From Dactylorhiza incarnata (lineage: Eukaryota; Streptophyta; Magnoliopsida; Asparagales; Orchidaceae): a DNA stretch of 64,000 nt. A program made the translations under genes and the position numbers. This document shows, piece after piece, positions 41,733 through 53,846 of this stretch; position 1 is the first letter of the stretch; each line of letters opens with the position of its first letter. Where the stretch lies: positions 890,001 to 954,000 of the forward strand of contig JAWHQI010000001.1 of NCBI GenBank assembly GCA_033032865.1. Reading direction: 5' to 3'. Under the pieces are notes generated by a model. That model searched no databases. It was not told the origin of the DNA and saw only the letters and a list, made by a program, of their open reading frames with translations.

Positions 41733-43334
41733 TGTTGGAACAACCCTATTACTGATTTAGGCTAGGATCACTATCTGTTTATTAGGACTAAGTTGACCCC
41801 AATGTAAAGTCCAAAGGGTCAAGGTTTTAGGCTGATAGAATTTAAGAAAAGTCAAGTTTTCTGCGTTCGACGAACTCAATACTGCGTTCGACGAATTGCT
41901 CTCTGCGTTCGACGAATGACTTACATTCTGCATTCGATGAACGGGTTGCTTCAATCTCAGCATCTCAGCGGATCAGCGGTCAACGAACCCATCTCAGCGG
42001 TCGACGAACTCGTCTCAGCGGTCGACGAAATAATCCAGTCTCAGCGGTCGACGATTTTATTCAGCTCTGCGTTCAAAGAATAAGTATCGGATGTTCAGAT
42101 CGACGAAAGTTCTTCTCAGCTCAACTATTTCAATTCTTCTAGCCATATTCAGTTGAGGTCGACGAACTCAACATTGTGTTCGACGGAATTTGTTGAGCTC
42201 GACGAAAATTTTTCTACATCAGATTTCTGACAGATTATTTTATTCTATTCTCCGAACACAGATCTTTCAGCAATGACTCTATTATATCAGATAGGTAGGG
42301 ATTATATCTTTCCTTTTATTATTTCGAGAATATAGCCATTGACATTTAGCTGAAAAGGACACATTCATGAAAAAGGAAAAAGGTAAACGACGTATCAGAT
42401 TTGCAGTACCAGATATATCTCTTTCAGAATATTTTATTCCTTAAATTAAGGGATTTGAATTTCAAATCTGTCAGAGATTTTCAAAAGGAAAAGGAAGAAG
42501 ATATACAGTATTATCATTACAACATATTACATAATAGCTGTACAGGAAAAAGGAAGAAGAAGGATAATACAGTCGAGAGGAAGGTGAAAGATATATACAG
42601 AAAAAGCTTTTCAGCCTTCATCTTCTTCAAGCAGCACTCATTCACTGAGAACATCAACTTGATCTACTCTCTCAGTATTTCTGTTGCAAGTTCAGATCTT
42701 CAAAAGAGCAACAAACAATCTGAGGAACTTATTCTCTTAGATTCATCAGCTATCGGGAAGATAAAGGAAGATCTATTTTCAAGAGAAAGCTCCATCCATC
42801 TACTGTCAAACATTTTATATCAGACAGAGGAGCTTTACAACAACATTCCACTAGGGTCTTCTCTCAGATTATTGACAGAGAAGAACATCTAACCCTTCTT
42901 ATTCCATCTTGTACAGGGTTATAACTCCCTTCAAAGTTAACCTCTTGGTGGCAGGGCACCTGAACAAAAACCTGTGGTTGGGTTAGAGCACCTGATTAAA
43001 AGCTCACTTGGTGTGTGGACACCTGATCAAAAACCCCTTGGTGATAGGGCACCTGATCAAAAACCTAGTGGAATCCTACCAAGTGTGGTAGAAGAGTAGA
43101 CGTACCCAAGTTTATTGGGGAACTACTATAAAAATCCTTGTGTCCTCTGTGTTGTGATTTTCTGTGTGCTGTGCAGCATGCTTTATTTATTTTATTTTAT
43201 AACTCACTCTGCAATACACATATAAGTAACATTATTTTAATTTCGCTATAAAATTAAGTGAAAAACTTTTAATACTCTATTCACCCCCCCCCCCCCCCCC
43301 CTCTAGAGTAAATCTAAGATCTAACTCACTTTTA
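41733..43334 (+). repeat. El10 5' LTR
   Basis: It starts TGTTGGAACAACCC and ends CTCACTTTTA, where the 3' LTR ends CTCACTTTCA. U3 hairpins lie at 41861-42205. GGCACCTGATCAAAAACC repeats lie at 42945-43085. The C tract near the end has 18 bases (43284-43301) against six in the 3' LTR. The open frame 42401-42892 within it is not conserved in the 3' LTR and is not counted as a gene. Confidence 0.92.
41861..42205 (+). repeat. U3 hairpin array of El10 (5' LTR)
   Basis: CTGCGTTCGACGAA and CAGCGGTCGACGAA units recur every 20-30 bases, about a dozen times. Their core TTCGACGAA/TCGACGAA is the one seen in El2, El3 and El6. The 3' LTR has the same array at 48945-49298. Confidence 0.8.
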
Positions 43335-43350
43335 ATTGGTATCAGAGCCA
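43335..43350 (+). other. El10 primer binding site
   Basis: ATTGGTATCAGAGCCA directly follows the 5' LTR. TGGTATCAGAGC is the full canonical complement to initiator Met tRNA. Confidence 0.9.
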
Positions 43351-43434
43351 GGTTGATTGTATACAGGCTAACACCTGAATCAAAAGATCAATTAGATCTT
43401 AAATTTATTTTAGAGTTTTATTTTCTAAAAACTC

Positions 43435-46400
43435 ATGGCACAAAACAAAGAATATTCCAGCACAAGACCTCCTATGTGCAATCTCAATAAGTTTGCACTA
43501 TGGAAGGCAAGGATTAGATTGTACTTGAATTATATTGATGAGGATATTTTCAATGTGATTTTGACAGGACCTCCTACACATACAACAACATCAACTGCTG
43601 AAACCACAACTAACAACAATGTTGTTCCACCACCTGAATGGACAGAAGCACAGAAGAAGCAAAGAAGTGCAGATGCCAAGGCAATGAATATTTTGGCACA
43701 AACAATGTCTGATGACATTTTCCAAAAGGTTGTGGAATGCACCTCAGCAAGGGAGATCTGGATCTCACTCAACAATATGGTTGAAGGATCAGCAGATGAA
43801 AGAAAGGACAGAAGATCCCACCTTATTTCTCAATATGAGAATTTCAAAAAGGGATAATCTGAGACAGTTGGTGATATGTACAATAGGCTCGGCCTCATAA
43901 TCAATGAGCTAAAGACCTTGGACAAAGTGATCTCCATCACCGAGATTAATGATAAGATCCTTATGTGCTTCCCCAGCACATGGGACTCTAGGATCTGGCC
44001 AATCAAGGAAGCCAGAAGCCTTAATGAGATCTCCACTGAGACCTTGTTAGACAAACTCAAATCCTATGAGCAGCTTATCAAATCCAGAGAAGCTGAACAA
44101 TCCACTTCATCTCCAGCGTCCAAGAAGGAGAAAAGCATAGCTTTCCAAGCTATTGAAGAAGAAGAAAAAGCTCTAGGAGATATGGAGTTCATGAGCCTTC
44201 TAGCCAAGGGATTCTATAAAATGGCTAGAAAGTATTTCAGAAAGAAGGATTCCAGATCAAGGGAAAAGCCAAGGTATGACAAATCAAATTCTAAAGAAAT
44301 AATTTGTTTTGGCTGCAGGAAACCTGGACACATTCTTCCTGAGTGTCCAGAGAATCAGAAGAAGGAGAAGAGAAAAGACAAAGAAGAAATAAGGCACTCC
44401 AGCAAGTCTTCCTCCAATAAGCACAAGCATAAGGGAAGAGGATTTATAGCTGAATCATGGAGTGAAACTGAGTCCGAGACTTCATCCAGTTCTTCTGAAA
44501 ACGAAGAAAAATCAAATGAGAAAGACCAATGCTTGATGGTTATCTATGACTCAAACAGTGAGTTAGAGAATGCATCATCATCCAGCTCCAATGATGATGA
44601 GGATGATGAAGAAGAGAGAAATTTTTGCATGATGGCTATCAATGCCTCAACAAACAACTCAGATGAAGAATCAGAATCAGAAGCTGACAATGATACTGAT
44701 CAGGTACAGGGCTATCCAAAATTAAATGAACAATGGTATTTGGATAGTGGATGTTCAAAGAACATGACAGGAAACAAGGCCAACCTGAGCAACTACAAGG
44801 AAAAGCTTGGACCCAAAGTGATCTTTGGAGACTCCAACTGCGGACAAACCAAAGGCTATGGATAGATCAAAGTTGGAGCAGTTACCTTCAAGGAGGTAGC
44901 TTATGTCAAGGGTCTGAAGCACAACCTCATCAGCATAAGCCAGTTATGTGATGAAGGTTATCAGGTAACTTTCAATCATTCCTTATGTCTTATTACCAAT
45001 AATAAAAATATTAATGTGTTATCTGGTATTAGACATGGAAATATTTATTTAGTCAATTTTGACTCTGCTAATTCTGATATTTGCTTACTTAATTCTATAA
45101 GTAAAACAAATGAATTATGGCATAAAAGGCTTGGACATATTAACTTTAGAACTATATCAAAGCTTTCTAAGGACAATCTTGTTAGAGGACTGCCTTCTGG
45201 TTCATACAAGAAGGAAGGACTCTACAGGGCTTGTCAATTAGGTAAGCAAACTATAAGTAGTTTTAAATTTTTATCCAAGAGTGATTCACCTAGGATTTTG
45301 TACTTACTGCACTTGGACCTTTTTGAACCTACTGCAATACAAAGTCTAGGAGGGAAGCATTACTCTCTAGTTATTGTAGATGACTTCTCAAGATTCACTT
45401 GGGTGTTCTTTCTTAGGAACAAGTCTGACACCTTCAGTGTTCTGACAGACTTTCTCAGGTCCATCAAGATTGAGTACTCTACTCTAGTTGCATTGATCAG
45501 AAGTGATCATGGCACTGAGTTTGAATCTCTTCTGATGAGAGAAGTCTGTGGAAAAGAAGGGATCGGGCAATGTTTCTCTGTTCCTAGAACTCCTCAACAA
45601 AATGGGGTAGTTGAAAGGAAAAATAGAACCCTTATTGAATCAACAACTACATTGCTTGCTGATGCTCACTTGCCACTCTCTTTTTGGGCAGAGGCAGTGA
45701 ACACAGCTAATTATGTGTTGAACAGAAGCCTGATGCATAAACTTAAGGGCAAAACTCCCTATGAATTACTCAAGAATAAAAAGCCTAAGGTTAACTATTT
45801 TAAGATATTTGGCTGTAAATGCTATGTGCATAACAATGACAAGAAGTATCTAAGGAAGTTTGAAGCAAAAGCTGCTGAAGGCATATTCCTTGGATATTCA
45901 CTTTCTAGTAAGGCATACAGAGTTTACAACAAATCTACTCTTAAGATAGAAGAGTCCATGCATATATCCTTTGATGAGATTAATATGTTAATTGAGGAGA
46001 GGAACACCACCTCTACCAAAAATACTTTGCAGGTACCAGCTCTATGTGAAGATCTTAATGGACTAGATCTACAGAAAGAAGAATCTTCACTTCAATCAAC
46101 TCAAAATCTTGAAGACAGTGAAGAAGAGGATAATCCAGATCTTGCTGATAAATCAAATCAAGTGACAGCTGATCAAATTCCTCAAGTGGATATCATTGCT
46201 GAACCCACTCCAAATGTTGACCACATCACAGTTAGAGATCATCCAATATCCCGAATCATTTGTGATATTTCAGCAAGTGTTCAAATAAGGCATCAACTAC
46301 ACTAAAATCAGATGCACGCCTGTTTCCTATCCCAGATTTAACCTCAATCCATAAATGATGCAGAACAAGATCCAAATTGGATTCTTGCAATGCAAGAGGA

Positions 46401-47867
46401 GCTCAATCAATTTGAAAGGAACAAGGTATGGGATTTGGTTCCAAGACCAAAAGGCCATCCAATTATTGGCACCAAGTGGGTCTTCAGGAACAAGCTAGAT
46501 GATCAAGGCAACATAGTCAGAAACAAAGCAAGATTGGTAGCTCAAGGATATTCACAGAAGGAATTGACTATGATCAGACCTTTGCCCCTGTTGTAAGACT
46601 TGAAGCTATCAGGATTTTTCTGTCCTTTGCTGCATTCAAGAAATTCAAGGTATATCAAATGGATGTGAAGAGTGCATTTCTTAATGGAGAAATCAAAGAA
46701 GAAGTCTATGTGGAACAACCACCAGGTTTTATCTCTCCAAGTCACTCCTCTTATGTATTTAAGCTTAATAAAGCTCTCTATGGTCTCAAACAAGCTCCCA
46801 GAGCATAGTATGAGACCTTAGCTAATTATCTTTTAGAGAACAATTTCTGTAGAGGCATTGTTGATAAAACCATATTTTTCAGGATACATAAAAATCAAAC
46901 TTTACTAGTTCAAATATATGTAAATGATATTATTTTTGGCTCTATTGATTCAAATTTATGCAAAAGGTTCTCTAACCTAATGCAATCTAAATTTGAAATG
47001 AGAAGTATGGGTGAGTTATCATACTTCCTTGGTCTTCAAGTGAAGCAAACTCCAAATGGCATATTCATATCACAATCCAAGTATGCTAAGGAATTAGTGA
47101 AAAGGTATGGTATGTCTGATGCTTCCACCGTGAAAACATCCATGCCCTCAAATGTTGTTGTTGACACTGATGAATCAGGGAAACCTGTTGATTAGAAGGT
47201 TTATAGAGCAATTGTTGGTTCATTACTTTATTTAACAGCAAGTAGGCCTGATATAATGTTTGCTACTTGTATTTGTGCTAGGTTCCAAATTAACCCCAAA
47301 GAATCTCACCTTATTTTATTAAAAAGAATTTTGAGATATATAAAGGGTTGTCCTAATCTAGGAATCTGGTATCCAACAACATCAGAATTTGAATTAACTG
47401 GATTCTCAGATTCTGATTATGTTGGATGCAGAGTAGACTGGAAAAGCACATCAGGAACTTGCCAGTTTCTTGGTGATAAGCCTGTGTCTTGGTTTTGTAA
47501 GAAACAAATATCTGTGTCTACATCAATAGTTGAAGCTGAATACATAGCTGCAGGCAGTTGCTGCTCACAGATATTGTGGATACAAAATTAGCTCCTAGAC
47601 TATGGTGTCAATCTAAATAATTCAATTATATTTTGTGACAATACTAGTGCAATATCTATAGCACAAAATCCAGTTCTCCATAGCAGGACTAAACACATAG
47701 AAATTAAGCACCACTTTATCAGAGATAATGTGGATAAAAATAAAATTTGCCTACAATTTATTTCTACTGATTTACAAAGAGCTGATATTTTCACCAAGCC
47801 ATTAGATGAAAAGAAACATATCTTCTTTATAAATCAGCTAGGTATGATAGATGGAGATTCAATCTGA
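43435..47867 (+). pseudogene. El10 gag-pol polyprotein, several breaks
   Basis: ATG at 43435 opens MAQNKEYSSTRPPMCNLNKF. Domains are UBN2-type gag, the knuckle CFGCRKPGHILPEC (about 44309), Ser/Glu-rich linkers, protease WYLDSGCSKNMTG (about 44734), GAG-pre-integrase (LWHKRLGHIN, about 45115), integrase (IVDDFSRF, RSDHGTEF, VVERKNRTL), reverse transcriptase and RNase H (DIFTKPLDE). Stops lie at 43855, 44863, 46303, 46339, 46806, 47193 and 47589, and one frameshift lies near 46560. In the integrase zinc segment RACQLGKQ only one of the two expected cysteines remains. The catalytic YVDD reads YVND (46917-46928). It is dead by several lesions. Confidence 0.9.
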
Positions 47868-47899
47868 TAAAAAATTAAGTTTTCTACTTATCCCATTCT

Positions 47900-48052
47900 T
47901 CATCGAACTGAGATCGACGGAATCTAGTTTTTCGTCGAACGGAGATCGATGAAGTCATCAAGTTCGTCGAACCAAGATCGACGAAAATCTATTTTTCGTC
48001 GAACCCAGTTTTGATGAAGCCTTTTTGTTTCTGAGCCCTTTCTTTATAATCA
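47900..48052 (+). promoter_or_regulatory. Hairpin motifs after El10 pol
   Basis: Four pairs of the type TTCGTCGAA...TCGACGAA lie right after pol (47902-48020), followed by a weak TATA-like TTTATAATCA (48043). This is the same place and motif as the promoter-like segment of El3, but El10 has no accessory ORF behind it. A remnant of an internal promoter is one reading. Confidence 0.45.
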
Positions 48053-48209
48053 AATTTTTTTCACTTAATGCCTACAGAAATTGCTTCTATTTCCAATTCC
48101 TTTGCACTTGATCTCTATTTTATTTTGTAGTAACAATATAAAGATTGCATCCTTCCCTACCTCCATCAAATGTCCCTTCTTCAAGGGGCCTAGCTTCAGG
48201 CCTTCCTGA

Positions 48210-48640
48210 AACTAGGCAGGGGGAGAAGTTCTATGAAGAAGCTCCATATGATGCAGTTTTTGCTCAGGGGGAGATGTTCTATGAACTAGACAGGGGGAGA
48301 AAGCTGAAGAAGCTCCTTTTTTGTTAAGGGGAGATACTTTCCTCTTGACAGGGGGAGTTGTTTTGAAGAAACTCCTTTATGATAGGGGGAGTTGTTTTAT
48401 CAAGAGGAAATGCTATTCAGTTATGACAAATTCAAATTCAGATTGCTAGCACAGCATATTCAGATGATAAAGTTATTTCAGATATCAAATTCAAATATAG
48501 CAAATAAAGCTTTTCAGATATCAAATTCAGATATAGCAGGTAAAGCTTTTCAGATAGTCAAATTCAGAAAGCCGAAGACAATATCAGAATTCAGAATATC
48601 AAAATTCAGAAAGTTAGAAAGCAAGAATTCAGAGAAAGTC
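48210..48640 (+). repeat. Repeated purine tracts and TTCAGATATC repeats of El10
   Basis: CAGGGGGAGA-type tracts occur near 48216, 48265, 48290, 48326, 48349 and 48382, spaced by 20-50 bases. The LTR-proximal tract AAATAGGGGGAGAT is at 48802-48815. From 48430 to 48620 a second repeat, TTCAGATATCAAATTCAGAT with AAAGCTTTTCAGAT, is present three to five times. The first is the Sirevirus multi-tract trait; the second has no known role. Confidence 0.75.
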
Positions 48641-48815
48641 AAAGGTTCTTTTTATTAGTTTTATTTTAAATGTAAAAATCTCAGAACTCAGAGTATCATA
48701 TTTTATATCTGATGAAATTTTATAAATCTATCAGATATATATGCTCTGTTGTTTTATTATTTGTTTTGTTATTCAAATTTTGTCAAATAGTGTCCTAACC
48801 CAAATAGGGGGAGAT

Positions 48816-50413
48816 TGTTGGAACAACTCTATTACTGATTTGGGATAGGATCACTATCTGTTTATTAGGACTAAGTTGAACCCAATGTATAGTCCAAAGG
48901 GTCAAGGTTTTCGGCTGATAGAACTTAAGAAAAGTCAAGTTTTCTGCGTTCGACGAACTCAATACTGTGTTCGATGAATTGCTCTTTGCGTTCGACAAAC
49001 GTCTTACATTCTGCGTTCGACGAACGGCTTGCTTCAATCTCAGCGTCTCAGCATCTCAGTGGCTCAGCGGTCAACGAACTCGTCTCAGCGGTCGATGAAC
49101 TCGTCTCAGCGGTCGATGAAATTATCCAGTCTCAGCGGTCGACGAATTTATTCAGCTCTGCGTTTGAAGAATAAGTATCAGATGTTCAGATCGACGAAAG
49201 TTCTTCTCAGCTCAACTATTTCAATTCTTCCAGCCAAATTCAGTTGAGGTCGACAAACTCAACATTGTGTTCGATGAAATTTGTTGAGATCAACGAAAAT
49301 GTCTCTACAGCAGATTAATTTCAGACAGATTATTTTATTCTATTCTCTGAACACAGATCTTTCAGCAACGGCTCTACTATATCAGATAAGTAAGGATTAT
49401 ATCTTTCCTTTTATTATTCGAGAATATAGCCGTTGACATTTAGCTGAAAAGGACACATTCATGAAAAAGGAAAAAGGTAAACGGCGTATCAGATTTGCAG
49501 TACCAGATATATCTCTTTCAGAATATTTTATTCCTTAAATTAAGGGATTTGAAATTCAAATCTGTCAGAGATTTTCAAAAGGAAAAGGAAGAAGATATAC
49601 AGTATTATCATTACAACATATTACATAATAGCTGTACAGGAAAAATGAAGAAGAAGGATAATACAGTCGAGAGGGAGAAGAAAGATATATATAGAAAAAG
49701 CTTTTCAGTATTCATCTTCTTCAAGCAGCGCTCATTCACTGAGAACATCAACTCTACTCTCTCAGTATTTCTGCTGCAAGTTCAGATCTTCAAAAGAGCA
49801 ACAAACAATCTGGGGAACTTATTCTCTTAGATTCATCAGCTATCGGGAAGATAAAGGAAGATCTATTTTCAAGAGAATGCTCCAGCCATCACTGTCAAAC
49901 ATTTTATATCAGACAGAGGAGCTTTACAACAACATTCCACTAGGGTCTTCTCTCAGATTATTGACAGAGAAGAACATCTAACCCTTCTTATTCCATCTTG
50001 TATAGGGTTATAACTCCCTTCAAAAGTTAACCTCTTGGTGCCAGGGCACCTGAATAAAAACCTGTGGTTGGGTTAGAGCACCTGATCAAAAGCTCACTTG
50101 GTGTGTGGACACCTGATCAAAAACCCCTTGGTGATAGGGCACCTGATCAAAAACCTAGTGGAATCCTACCAAGTGTGGTAGAAGAGTAGACGTACCCAGG
50201 TTTATTGGGGAACTACAATAAAAATCCTTGTGTCCTATGTGTTGTGATTTTCTGTGTGCTGTGTTGTGTGCTTTATTTATTTTATTTTATAACTCACTCT
50301 GCAATACACATATAAGTAACATTATTTTAATTCCGCTATAAAATTAAGTGAAATAGTTTTAATACTCTATTCACCCCCCTCTAGAATAAATCTAAGATCT
50401 AACCTCACTTTCA
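48816..50413 (+). repeat. El10 3' LTR
   Basis: It starts TGTTGGAACAACTC and ends CTCACTTTCA. It is close to the 5' LTR over its whole length (1598 against 1602 bases), with scattered changes and a shorter C tract (CACCCCCCTCTAG at 50372). Confidence 0.93.
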
Positions 50414-50552
50414 CATTCATGGGAATGAGAGAAGACCATGCTTGAGGAGTTCCTCAAGTTATTCAGTTGAGGTACAATTTATATGTTTTGTACTTTGAAT
50501 GCTTTCTTAATTCTAGAAGTTTGGGATGAACTTTCTTTAAGGGGAGTGGAAT
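50414..50552 (+). pseudogene. El9 pol end, part 2, and polypurine tract
   Basis: After El10 the frame resumes in the last part of pol: SWE, a stop, then EKTMLEEFLKLFS and a stop near 50475. This is the usual Ty3 end around TWE..MREEFP.LF. The El10 insertion cut within this motif. The tract AAGGGGAGTGGAAT (50539-50552) is the polypurine tract before the 3' LTR. Confidence 0.7.
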
Positions 50553-52592
50553 TGTAACAACCCAGGTTTTCTCAACTGTAGAAAGCAAGGGGATCTGGTA
50601 ATAGGAGCTAATGCCAAGCGTTAGTGCCAACGCTAGGCGTAGTAATCGACTAGAAGATATCGGCTAGATTTCAATGCGACCACTCAGTGAATTCTATACT
50701 AGCGCTAGGTGTCAGTGCTAACGCTGGCATTAGTTATCGACTTGATGACTTAGCTTTGTCTTCGTGAAGCACCTATGTCATCGAGATGTCTCGATGATTC
50801 GAATAGATGTCTAACGCCTGGCGTTAGTTCTAATGTCGGTGTTAGGTCATCTAGCCAAATTGTTAAGCAGTGTTGGATAAGATCAAATCCACTGATTCTA
50901 GGGCTAACACGAGCGTTAGGGTTAACGTTGATGTTAGCTATGTACTCAGATTCATCAAATTGAATCATGGATGTCCATTCGTTATTGGATTTTGGATTTG
51001 ATGGCTGGGATTGATCCCGACTCAGCTAAGGTAGTAGGAGTAGTCTTCCTCTCTTCATTTAACTTATCACTTTCTGTCACTGTCCGAACGAAAGGAGGAA
51101 GAGGGTTACGGAAGAAGAAGAAGGCTTCATCTAGCCATTAGAAGAGATTCCAAGCTCTTATTCAGGCGCCGAGTTCAAATCCGTGGAGGGGAACCTGCTG
51201 TGAACCTTTCCATCTGGATCGTTTGTGGATTCATGACGCCAAAGCTATCGTCAATAGTAACGATCCTTCTTCTTAATGATAGGACATGCTAGTCCTATGT
51301 TTTGTTGTTAGCATAGTGCATGAATGTGCCTACTTTACTAATTAGTGAAAAGCTATTCACCGGGAATATGTTGTCCATCCCTGATATGAACGGCATATAG
51401 AATCCAATTCATGTACGGATATAGGCATGTTGTGTGAAGCCCATCTGCGATAGGTTGGTCCAGATTGGTGATGGCTGCATTGCGTGTCAGAGAAGACTCT
51501 GTGCTTATGGTGTTGTTTATATAGCTTGAATGATATATACTGGGTTGTATACTGTGCTGGAGAGCAACAATAAGAAACACTTTCATTTATGGAAGGAAAT
51601 GGTGTTCTGTTCCTAACGCCCATCGTTAGGGCTAACATCGACATTATCGCTAGTGATACTAGGTATCGCTCGGTATGATTGGAAATTTCCCTTGAGGCTA
51701 TATTGATGACCTAGCAATGGTTATCTCTTTGATGGGCCAAGGTGAAACTGTAATCGCATCATGTTGGTTGTTCACGATGATTGAGCCAGGCAAGGCGGAT
51801 CCGAACCCGTTCTATGCTGGTCAGTGAAGAGGTCATCCCTCAGTGCACCATTCGATCTTAGAAAGGACATCTGAGAGGCGTAATGGCTTGACCGACAGTT
51901 GCTCAATTTACCATCTAAGTTTGTATAACTGAGGAAGGAGGTGGGACTCGGGGAGTACAACGGAAGCATGTCATGAGAGCATGAAACATGTGGTCATGTG
52001 TGCCAACGTTTGTTGTGATTGTGCATATATCAAATGTGTTAGCTGGACTTTCTTGTTTAGATATATGTTTTTATACTGCTGACTTGCAGGGAAGGAGCAC
52101 CACCACCCCTGAAATGGGGTGGGGTCATTACACCATTGTCGTCAGCTGAAGTTGATCGTTATTTTATTTTCCCACGTCTTTGTGGATCGTACATGTGCAG
52201 GTGTTGGCGAGCTGAGCGAGAAATAGTTGGGTTGAAGCCCATTGCTGTGTTGTCTCTCAAAGGACAATCTTTTGAGTGCTTACCTTTCATGTATTGTCAG
52301 CCTGCGTATCGATGCCTGTAAATCATGTAGTGAGTTAAACACTTGTTATGTACATCATGTATGGCCTTAAGGCCAAACAGTTTTTGTTATATATATACAT
52401 ATGTCATTCCTATCTGTGTTGTGGACATATATTGGTTCAAGAATTAATAAACTGCTTCTGTTATCTTCTAGCTATATGTTGTCAAGCAGGTTGATTAAAC
52501 TATTTCGTAACTCTTTAGCCTGCTCATTTAATATGATGTGGGTTCCAAGCTAGACCTACAAATATATTACTTGGAACGGGCAGGGTGTTACA
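50553..52592 (+). repeat. El9 3' LTR (Ty3 type)
   Basis: The LTR starts TGTAACAACCC after the purine tract and ends GGGTGTTACA, the inverted end pair usual for Del/Tekay-type elements. Length is 2.04 kb. Its first 400 bases hold five pairs of the TAACGCC/GGCGTTA motif also found in the copia family of El1, El11 and El12. The 5' partner is not in the window. Confidence 0.8.
50612..51665 (+). repeat. U3 hairpin pairs of El9
   Basis: Paired motifs occur near 50613, 50702, 50811, 50908 and 51614, for example TAACGCCTGGCGTTAG followed closely by TAATGTCGGTGTTAG. Motif, pairing and spacing within a pair match the El1/El11 LTRs. Most second members show C to T changes. Confidence 0.75.
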
Positions 52593-53846
52593 CAACATAC
52601 TCATTCGCAGGAGGCATACTCATTCACAAGTAACGGTGTTGCGGTGAACTCGCGAGCAGGGGTCGGTATCGTGGTGGGTGGCATCGGTGTCGCAATGGAA
52701 TCGTGAAGGAAGTGGGAAGTCACGATGAAGAAGAGGAGAGGGTTACAGACGGGAGCTCGTCGGGAAGAGGAATACAAGGGTATGCTAATATACTACATTT
52801 AGGATTGAATTAAAGGACCTAAAATATTTGAACCCGTTTTTTGTTCCTTGCTATTAGCAAAGCCCGGTTTGCTCATAACAACGTCCATTTTTATTGCAGA
52901 GAAAGCTTATTTAAAATATGGTTCAATGATTAAAAGCAAAATTTTGATGTTGAAGCCCGGATACCAGTTCTACTATGTTCGAGACTTAGGGAGCAGCTTG
53001 AATTACTACTCTCTTCGTCAGATCCCTAGGTCTAAGTTTTTCGAGCTGAGAACTAGCCCTCTCAGAATGGTAGATGATTGCTTAATAACAGACCCACTGG
53101 CTGCAGCGAGGAGGTCCCGCCACAAAACCGGAAATCTTACTTGACTTCCCCTCCGAAAACCAAAGGTTGAGCTTGTGTCTCAGATAACACAAACTTGAAA
53201 GAAGGAGCTCTTTTGGGGGGGGGGGGGGGGGGGGGGGGTGGATTCATGTTGATCTGAGACATAATAGGTCCTATTTATAGGCAAATTCTTCAAGGAAAAA
53301 ATAGTCATATCGGCCTGTGGATAGCTTCCTCCGCCTTAACCAAAATTATTGTATGCAGACCCAAGTGGTCTGCGAATAGCTCCCGATGTCTTTTCGTGAA
53401 TACTAACCGCAGCCCCCGTTGTCCTGCATATAGTGAGGAAGGATTGATGAGTCGGGTTGACCCGAACTCGCCTCACTCCTTCCTTGAGAGAGTGCAGTTG
53501 AGGCGACTAGGTCATATCCTGCTCTTTGGGGCGAGTTCCCTTGAGGCGAGTTCACCTAAGGCCAGGTCAGACTCGCCTCACCCTAGGCGGAGGACACTTG
53601 ATGCTGGGATGGGATTATGTCACTGATAAGGGTAAGGGGGCGTACTCGCCTCACCTTGCCCTGGGCAAGTTAGGTCAGTGCTGGACCTACTCGCTGAATA
53701 TGGGTTGTACATAATCACTGCTCTATGCGAGCTCGTTAGAGGTCGGAAAGAAGAGTCCAACCCCTATTTTGCGAGACTAAGCACTTGCTGGGTATTCCTT
53801 TATAAATAGAGTAGGGGTGGTGTCTTCGATCCTTTATGCTGAGAGA
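52593..53846. other. Unassigned sequence with promoter-like part
   Basis: No complete element is recognised. 52848-53144 is an open frame of 98 codons without known motifs (it includes KPGYQFYYVRDLGSSLNYY). A run of 24 G lies at 53215-53238, and a reversed TATA (CCTATTTATAGG) at 53270. From 53450 to 53700, ACTCGCCTCAC and GAGGCGAGTT motifs in both orientations recall El8. TATAAATAGA at 53801 is a good TATA box. This may be LTR remains of one or two further Ty3 elements. Confidence 0.35.

Larger units (their letters stand above)
41733..50413 (+). mobile_element. El10: complete copia (Sirevirus-like) element, TSD cattc
   Basis: This 8.68-kb element has LTRs at 41733-43334 and 48816-50413, flanked by cattc (41728-41732 and 50414-50418). 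The primer site ATTGGTATCAGAGCCA follows the 5' LTR. Gag-pol runs 43435-47867. After pol come hairpin motifs, repeated purine tracts and a TTCAGATATCAAATTCAGAT repeat, but no accessory ORF. It sits inside El9. Confidence 0.95.

Noticed and set aside
42401..42892. 163-codon frame in the El10 5' LTR
   Set aside because: It lies in U3/R, the equivalent frame in the 3' LTR is shorter and diverges, and no motif is present.
8370..43350. tRNA genes
   Set aside because: The TGGTATCAGAG matches are short primer binding sites next to LTRs; no cloverleaf is present.
51353..51644. Minus-strand frames of 77-95 codons in the El9 LTR
   Set aside because: Two overlapping frames in different phases, without motifs, inside an LTR.
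52848..53144. 98-codon frame as a gene
   Set aside because: No known motif, no promoter or partner frame recognised; kept only as part of the unassigned region.
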